Assembly: GCF_003710255.1 (NCBI RefSeq)
Contig: NZ_RHIB01000002.1
Span: 620,001 to 684,000, forward strand
Direction of reading: 5' to 3'
Origin: Alteribacter keqinensis
GTDB lineage: Bacteria > Bacillota > Bacilli > Bacillales > Salisediminibacteriaceae
Length of the DNA stretch: 64,000 nt
This document shows positions 59,427 through 64,000 of this stretch, in pieces. The first letter of the stretch is position 1, and every line of letters begins with the position of its first letter. Made by a program: the position numbers and the translations under genes. The notes beneath the pieces were generated by a model. It had not been told where the DNA came from, searched no databases, and worked only from the letters and a program-made list of their open reading frames with translations.

Positions 59427-60233
59427 CTATACCGTTGTTGTTTCCGCTGTCTGCTTTTTACTGTTGTACATCGTTTTAAAGAGCAGTGTCTGGAAAATAA
59501 GCAGCAGACCGCTTACGGACCAGTAAAGGGGGAGAGCTGCCGCTACGTTGAACGAAAAGACTCCCATAATGATCGGTGTAACATAGCCGAGCATCGCCAT
59601 TTGTTTTTGCTGCTGATCATCCATGCCGGACATGGAAACTCTGAATTGAATCAAGTAGACCCCCCCTGCAATAAAAGGGAGAATCATATCTGTTTGTCCA
59701 AGATTGAACCATAGAAAGCTGTGCTGAGCAATTTCCGGTGTCCGCATGATCGCATAGTAAAAACCAATCATAATCGGGAATTGAATCAGCATCGGCAGAC
59801 ACCCCATGGATGTGATCGGGTTAAAATTATGCTCCTTGTAAAGAGCCATCATCTCCTGCTGAAGCTTCTTCTGGTTCTCCGGATTCTTCCGGTCCTTGTA
59901 TTTTTCCTGTATCTCTTTCATAGCCGGCTGAATGTGCGCCATTTTTTCCCTTGTTGTGCGTTGACCTTTATACTGCTTCATCATGAGCGGCATAAGTGCC
60001 AGACGGATCAGGAAGGTCATGAACACAAGGGACAGCCCGTAATTTCCTGCAAACATTCCTGCAAAGAATTTAATTAAAAACGAAAACGGCCATACGACGT
60101 AGTGGTTAAAAACCCCTGTCGTTTCCGCGTTGATGGGCTCTGTGGAAGCTCCACAGCCCGCTAAAGTAACGAGTAATAAACCAAAAACAATCAAAAGCTG
60201 ATACTTCCTAAGTGATGCAGATGTTTTCTCCAT
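59427..60233 (-). CDS. yidC2: membrane protein insertase YidC/OxaA, YidC2 type
   Basis: A 268-residue YidC/Oxa1 insertase made as a lipoprotein (LAGC, Cys 27) with five membrane helices; it inserts and folds membrane proteins with or without SecYEG. The conserved cytosolic loop with KYKDRKNPENQKKLQQEMMALY is present. ATG 60233 follows GAGGAGG by six bases. That ribosome-binding site is inside an RNA stem and inside the end of an upstream membrane ORF, the arrangement by which MifM controls yidC2 in B. subtilis. Hence the YidC2 label rather than SpoIIIJ/YidC1. Confidence 0.88.
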   Translation of the reverse strand: MEKTSASLRKYQLLIVFGLLLVTLAGCGASTEPINAETTGVFNHYVVWPFSFLIKFFAGMFAGNYGLSLVFMTFLIRLALMPLMMKQYKGQRTTREKMAHIQPAMKEIQEKYKDRKNPENQKKLQQEMMALYKEHNFNPITSMGCLPMLIQFPIMIGFYYAIMRTPEIAQHSFLWFNLGQTDMILPFIAGGVYLIQFRVSMSGMDDQQQKQMAMLGYVTPIIMGVFSFNVAAALPLYWSVSGLLLIFQTLLFKTMYNSKKQTAETTTV

Positions 60234-60540
60234 ATTTATCCTCCTCGCTTTCATTCATCATTTCCAACGAGAAGGAAAAATAATCCGCATCATCTTCCGG
60301 TGCTTCTTTTCTTTTTACAATCCTGGTAATAAAGCTTTGGCGTTCTTCTTTACTCTCCACTGCTTCATCGTCGTCTAAACGCGCCCGTTGAAGCGAGCGG
60401 ATCCTGCTGTTCGCCATATGGCGGTTCCGAACCATGCAGTCATGGGACAAATAGTTGACCCACTGGGCCCCGGCAAGCGCCACGAGTATACTGATCGAAA
60501 TCAGAATCGGCACCAGATCATGATAATGCTCAAGAAACAT
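60208..60540 (-). CDS. candidate MifM-like leader protein of yidC2
   Basis: A 110-residue protein with one membrane helix (about 9-27), a basic middle (about 38-53) and an acidic C-terminus. ATG 60540 follows AAGGAGG by nine bases; an ATG two codons earlier is too close. Its last 26 bases overlap yidC2. The segment FITRIVKRKEAPEDDADYFS (residues 70-89) resembles in layout the MifM arrest region, where a hydrophobic/basic stretch precedes an acidic run. The codons just after it form the 5' arm of a stem that hides the yidC2 ribosome-binding site. Proposed role: a nascent-chain sensor of YidC activity. There is no overall sequence identity that I can claim. Confidence 0.65.
   Translation of the reverse strand: MFLEHYHDLVPILISISILVALAGAQWVNYLSHDCMVRNRHMANSRIRSLQRARLDDDEAVESKEERQSFITRIVKRKEAPEDDADYFSFSLEMMNESEEDKYGENICIT
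60240..60275 (-). promoter_or_regulatory. stem-loop sequestering the yidC2 ribosome-binding site
   Basis: RNA CCUUCUCG (60275-60268) pairs with CGAGGAGG (60247-60240), the yidC2 Shine-Dalgarno, with seven Watson-Crick pairs and one G-U and a 20-base loop. The stem can extend by AUUUUU / AUAAAU with one mismatch. Both arms lie within codons of the upstream ORF. Confidence 0.75.
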
Positions 60541-60671
60541 CTGCATTCACCTCCTTTACACGCGCTGTTAAATATAGCTTCATCATCGTCTATTTTTGGG
60601 ACAAAGTCAAAGGGAGGTTTTGGCACCCCTGTCACTTCTTTTCGACAAACACCTGAGTCCAGCCGGCTCCT

Positions 60672-61943
60672 TTACCGTCCCCGCCTCGATCCCTGACGTC
60701 CGCCTCGGCCTTCCCTTCCGTTTCTCTGCTTCGGCTTAGACCCTTTCCGGTTCCGGTCCTGCCAGGAATTTCTGCTTTTACTACGGTCACCACCCCGCGA
60801 TGGACCGCTGCCGTGATTTTGATCCGCTGTGGCCTCAGATTGCACTTTTCGGATGCTGAAGCCAATTCCTTTTTCAATTAAATCAAGGTGCATTCTATCT
60901 TTTGGTGCCACGAGAGTCACAGCCAGTCCGTCATTTCCGGCGCGGCCTGTACGACCGATCCGGTGCACGTAGCTTTCCACGTCATGAGGAATGTCGTAAT
61001 TATAAACATGGGTAACGCCTTCCACATCAAGCCCTCTCGCAGCTACATCAGTCGCAACAAGGAATTGAATCTTCATGTCACGAAAGCTTTTCATTACCTT
61101 TTCTCGCTTGGCCTGGGACAAATCACCATGAAGCTCGTCCGAATTGTAACCCCGCTCCTGAAGAGCCTCATTCAGTGCAGAAGCACGGCGCTTAGTCCGG
61201 CAGAACAAGATTGCAAGGAACGGCTGGTGTTCATCCAGCAGTCCCCGGAGTGCTGCCTGCTTTGCCCTGTCTGTTGTTTCAACCACGAGCTGGTCAATTT
61301 CCTCAACGGTAATTCGTGTTGCTGCAACTTTAAGAAACGTGGACTTTTTCATATAGCGTTTTGTAAGATCCCTGATTTCCTTTGGCATGGTTGCCGAAAA
61401 GAGCATCATCTGGCGCGTAACAGGCGTCTTGGCGATGATCTCTTCCACTTCATTTAAAAAGCCCATGTGAAGCATCTGATCCGCTTCATCAAGGACCAGC
61501 ATGTCCACTTTATCAAGACGGATTGTTCCTCTTCGCAGATGGTCAAGAAGTCTTCCTGGTGTAGCAATAATTATATGGGTACCTTTATTTAATTTATGAA
61601 GCTGTTTCTCGATATCCTGTCCCCCGTAAACAGCCAGTATCTTTACCTCGGGCTCGCTTTCTGTAAGCTTGGACACTTCTTTTGTTATCTGTAGAGCCAA
61701 TTCTCTCGTCGGAGCAAGGATCAGCCCCTGGGTATGGCTGGCTCCCGTATCGATTTTTTCAAGCATTGGCAGAACAAATGCCAGTGTTTTCCCCGTACCT
61801 GTCTGAGACTGGGCCACCACGTTTTCTCCTGATCGAAGCACGGGAATTGCCTGCTCCTGTATCGGTGTTGGTTCTATAATTCCAAGGGTTTCTAAAACCT
61901 TGTTGGTTTCTTCTTTTATTCCTAAATGTAAAAAGCCTTTCAA
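60672..61943 (-). CDS. DEAD-box RNA helicase
   Basis: A 423-residue DEAD-box protein with [36 protein letters not shown] and [10 protein letters not shown]. After the second RecA domain it has only a short basic, Arg/Gly/Lys/Ser-rich tail, unlike the RRM-bearing CshA. This fits the smaller Bacillus helicases (CshB, YfmL type), implicated in ribosome assembly and cold growth. No terminator is obvious before the 110-residue leader gene downstream. Confidence 0.88.
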   Translation of the reverse strand: MKGFLHLGIKEETNKVLETLGIIEPTPIQEQAIPVLRSGENVVAQSQTGTGKTLAFVLPMLEKIDTGASHTQGLILAPTRELALQITKEVSKLTESEPEVKILAVYGGQDIEKQLHKLNKGTHIIIATPGRLLDHLRRGTIRLDKVDMLVLDEADQMLHMGFLNEVEEIIAKTPVTRQMMLFSATMPKEIRDLTKRYMKKSTFLKVAATRITVEEIDQLVVETTDRAKQAALRGLLDEHQPFLAILFCRTKRRASALNEALQERGYNSDELHGDLSQAKREKVMKSFRDMKIQFLVATDVAARGLDVEGVTHVYNYDIPHDVESYVHRIGRTGRAGNDGLAVTLVAPKDRMHLDLIEKGIGFSIRKVQSEATADQNHGSGPSRGGDRSKSRNSWQDRNRKGSKPKQRNGREGRGGRQGSRRGR

Positions 61944-62076
61944 TCTGTTTTCCTCCTAAGTTCTACTCGCATTTACTCATTATCCATCAGTGTATTATAA
62001 CAGAAACCAACGTATCGGGTTTGATTGATTCATGATAAAATAAAGCACACTACGTTTTAAAGGAGTCTTCACTTAT

Positions 62077-62283
62077 ATGAACGGACAAAACCGCAAAGAC
62101 ATTAGGCCGGGGGCAAGTGTGAAAATTGTACTGAAGAAAGATCAGCGTACCGGCACACTCACTTCCGGGATCGTTAAAGATATTCTTACAAAGTCACCAA
62201 GCCACCCACACGGAATTAAGGTCCGCCTTCAGGACGGCCAGGTCGGAAGGGTAAAAGAGATTGTAAAAGACGAAGAGGCCTGA
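62077..62283 (+). CDS. ywbE: YwbE family protein
   Basis: A 68-residue protein of the YwbE/DUF2196 family, with IRPGASVKIVLKKDQRTG, LTSGIVKDILTKSP and HPHGIKVRL. The fold is probably a small beta-barrel. No function is established. AAAGGAG precedes the ATG. It stands divergent from the helicase. Confidence 0.88.
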   Translation: MNGQNRKDIRPGASVKIVLKKDQRTGTLTSGIVKDILTKSPSHPHGIKVRLQDGQVGRVKEIVKDEEA

Positions 62284-62410
62284 CAGCCTGTTCGTTTTTT
62301 TATGACAAGTGTTATTTAAAGGATCTGTAAACCCGCTCATTCCGCACAATTCAGCACGTATAATTCAAAATGACCTTTAAATAGAGAATGAATGAATAGA
62401 CACCTGCCCT

Positions 62411-63040
62411 TTAGCTGCTGATAAAGCCCTTTATGACCTTCACTTCTTTTCTCGGCTTCGACACAAACGGATTATCCTTTATCCAGAACCGCCACGGGTA
62501 GTCCCTTGCTTCCCCGCTGTTATCAATGCCCACTCTCGGACCTGTGGAGATATCAAACGTATCTCCATCGCCCTCTGAAATGAATAACGGATGGCCGTAA
62601 AACTGCCGACCATAGTCCTCCGGCGTTATTCCCAGGGCTTTTGTAAGCTTTCCGGGGCCGCTTGTAAGGTCATACAGCCGTTTGTTTTCCCCTCTGCGCC
62701 TATACATAAGACCGAGACCCTCTACAGGCTCAACCGCCCGTATGAGAACCGCTTCCGGCTCACCCTCGCCTCCGCTTACTACATTTACAAGGCAGTGAGT
62801 GTGCATCACATATGTATACACTGTACCCGGCCCGTGAAACATGGCTTCTGTCCGCTTCGTTCTCTTTCCTCCAAAGCTGTGAGCCGCCCTGTCATCAGGT
62901 CCTAAATAAGCTTCTGTTTCTACAATTCTGCCGGCACTGACTCCCTCCTCCGTGTTTTTCACAAGGATCTTTCCCAGTAATTCTTTTGCCAGATCAATCG
63001 TTGGTTTATGAAAAAATTTCTCGTCTATTGGTTTAAACAA
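62411..63040 (-). CDS. aag: DNA-3-methyladenine glycosylase (AAG/MPG family)
   Basis: A 209-residue base-excision enzyme that removes alkylated purines. The family motifs are present: DLAKELLGKIL, RIVETEAYLGPDDRAAHSFGGKRTKRTEAMF with the catalytic Glu, GTVYTYVMHTHCLVNVVSG and LTSGPGKLTKALGI. The best start is TTG 63040, seven bases after GGGGAGG; upstream ATGs lack this spacing, and the resulting length fits the family (about 200). Confidence 0.9.
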   Translation of the reverse strand: MFKPIDEKFFHKPTIDLAKELLGKILVKNTEEGVSAGRIVETEAYLGPDDRAAHSFGGKRTKRTEAMFHGPGTVYTYVMHTHCLVNVVSGGEGEPEAVLIRAVEPVEGLGLMYRRRGENKRLYDLTSGPGKLTKALGITPEDYGRQFYGHPLFISEGDGDTFDISTGPRVGIDNSGEARDYPWRFWIKDNPFVSKPRKEVKVIKGFISS

Positions 63041-63131
63041 AGCTCTGCCTCCCCACAAAAGCATCATATACTGCATAATTTACCCATAATAACGAACAGT
63101 AATGTTAGCTTTTTAGAAAGAGGTGAGCTAC

Positions 63132-63854
63132 ATGGAAACGGTAAGCGAAATTTTCCTGGTTCTCGGCAGAATCATCACGATCCTTCCTCTTCTCCTTCTC
63201 ATCACACTGTTCATGGGACGAAGAGCAATAGGTGAACTTCCGGTATTTGATTTCCTGATCATTATAACCCTTGGCGCTGTAGTAGGAGCTGATATTGCCG
63301 ACCCGAATATTAAACATCTTCCTACAGCAATCGCAATTGTTGCTATCGGCATTTTGCAACGGCTTGTTTCATCATGGAAAATAAAGAACCGCAAGATCGG
63401 GCGCTTTGCCACCTTTGAGCCTTTAATCGTTGTAAAAGACGGCAAGTTTATCCCGAAAAACCTAAAAAAAATCCGTTTTTCCATCGATAACATTCTTCAA
63501 ATGCTCAGGGAAAAAGGGGTATTTGACCTTAGTGAAGTTGATACAGCTATTGTAGAAGCAAACGGGGCTGTCAGCGTGTTTAAAAAACCGGCCAAGCATC
63601 CTGTCACAAATGAGGATATGAATATATCAAAGTTGCATTCAAGCATATCGTATCCGTTAATTATTGAGGGGATTGTGTACCCTTCCGTGCTGGATAATCT
63701 GGAAATTCCCCGTAACTGGCTATCAAAAGAGTTGGAAAAACACGGAATTATCGGTACTGAAAACATCTTTTTCGCTTCTGTAAACGATCAGGCTGAACTC
63801 CATATTTCCTTAAAGAATGAAAGTACTGGAAGCTCTCCAACGATTCACCATTAA
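63132..63854 (+). CDS. DUF421 (YetF-type) membrane protein
   Basis: A 240-residue protein with three N-terminal membrane helices (residues 5-85) and a cytosolic domain with FDFLIIITLGAVVGADIADP and the C-terminal beta-rich part (EPLIVVKDGKF, LREKGVFDLSEVDTAIVEANGAVSV). DUF421 proteins are common in spore-formers (YetF, YrbG, YdfS); some influence spore resistance, but the mechanism is unknown. ATG 63132 follows AAAGAGGTGAGC; the GTG at 63123 overlaps that site. Confidence 0.88.
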   Translation: METVSEIFLVLGRIITILPLLLLITLFMGRRAIGELPVFDFLIIITLGAVVGADIADPNIKHLPTAIAIVAIGILQRLVSSWKIKNRKIGRFATFEPLIVVKDGKFIPKNLKKIRFSIDNILQMLREKGVFDLSEVDTAIVEANGAVSVFKKPAKHPVTNEDMNISKLHSSISYPLIIEGIVYPSVLDNLEIPRNWLSKELEKHGIIGTENIFFASVNDQAELHISLKNESTGSSPTIHH

Positions 63855-63909
63855 GGGGCAGAGTTTACATCATTTTTTATAAACGGCTCAATCCGGCTTG
63901 CTGCAAGCG

Positions 63910-63923
63910 TGTAAGCGCTTAGA
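63910..63923. promoter_or_regulatory. cre-like site
   Basis: TGTAAGCGCTTAGA has the full central CcpA core. It lies 46 bases upstream of the promoter at the right edge, suggesting carbon control of the next gene. Confidence 0.5.
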
Positions 63924-63968
63924 TAAAATCAGTTTAATAAAAATGTTCTGAATAATTTTTTTTTAGTG

Positions 63969-63997
63969 TTGACCTTCCTTTCGAACGGGCGTATTAT
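63969..63997 (+). promoter_or_regulatory. strong sigma-A promoter at the right edge
   Basis: TTGACC (63969-63974), 17-bp spacer, TATTAT (63992-63997). It reads out of the window toward a gene not visible here. Confidence 0.8.
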
Positions 63998-64000
63998 TAG

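Overview
The window looks like a chromosomal segment of a low-to-moderate-GC, endospore-former-type Firmicute in the Bacillaceae, probably a salt- or alkali-tolerant one. The basis is AGGAGG ribosome-binding sites with frequent TTG/GTG starts, Bacillus-type genes (bshB2 with its yojF partner, zagA/yciC, yhfW, ampS, cshA), SAM-I riboswitches, CcpA-like and Zur-like sites, a near-perfect Bacillus parS site, and very acidic exported lipoproteins. No rRNA, tRNA, CRISPR array, prophage or intact transposase was seen.

Layout. 1-1901: end of a sucrose operon (scrK, then scrB running off the left edge). 2293-10743: housekeeping and accessory genes (ATP-grasp enzyme, yojF-bshB2, LTA-synthase-like enzyme, ampS, thiD/pdxK). 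10939-14087: metNIQ methionine transporter with a complete promoter, SAM-I riboswitch and terminator. 14185-18532: a frameshifted membrane GGDEF gene and two large membrane proteins. 19003-28144: a sugar-glycerate locus with RpiR regulator, mannosylglycerate-type PTS (IIABC), GH38 enzyme, GH13_18 phosphorylase and glycerate kinase, which fits uptake and breakdown of mannosylglycerate and glucosylglycerate. 28230-30687: two Zur-box genes, a flavoprotein and the zinc GTPase zagA, followed by parS at 30730. 33129-35187: cshA helicase and a cold-shock protein. 36311-40087: ridA, 5-oxoprolinase genes pxpB-pxpA-pxpC and an mscL with a zinc ribbon. 40209-43573: circularly permuted ATP-grasp, alpha-E and transglutaminase genes. 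44391-50005: yhfW, a lipoprotein L,D-transpeptidase, a divergent tryptophan-dioxygenase-like protein, an acidic lipoprotein and a 55-aa protein under its own SAM-I riboswitch. 50313-54906: ydeP-type molybdoenzyme, fdhD and moaA. 55123-63854: membrane proteins, 2OG oxygenase, rRNA methyltransferase, yidC2 with a MifM-like leader ORF, a DEAD-box helicase, ywbE, a 3-methyladenine glycosylase and a DUF421 protein.

The gaps between genes are unusually rich in repeats. I see four classes: (1) about ten copies of a GC-rich palindromic element of 60-150 bp; (2) three copies of a roughly 170-185-bp element with a conserved nested hairpin, two of them ending just before a ribosome-binding site; (3) five arrays with an almost exact 21-bp period whose consensus differs between most sites; (4) two GGGGACAGACCCC-type palindromes.

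The most promising items are a candidate MifM-like translation-arrest ORF before yidC2, with a stem that hides the yidC2 ribosome-binding site; the 21-bp arrays; the SAM riboswitch on a tiny FbpA-like gene; the Zur-linked flavoprotein; and the mannosyl/glucosylglycerate locus. All functions are inferred from reading the sequence; no database search was run.
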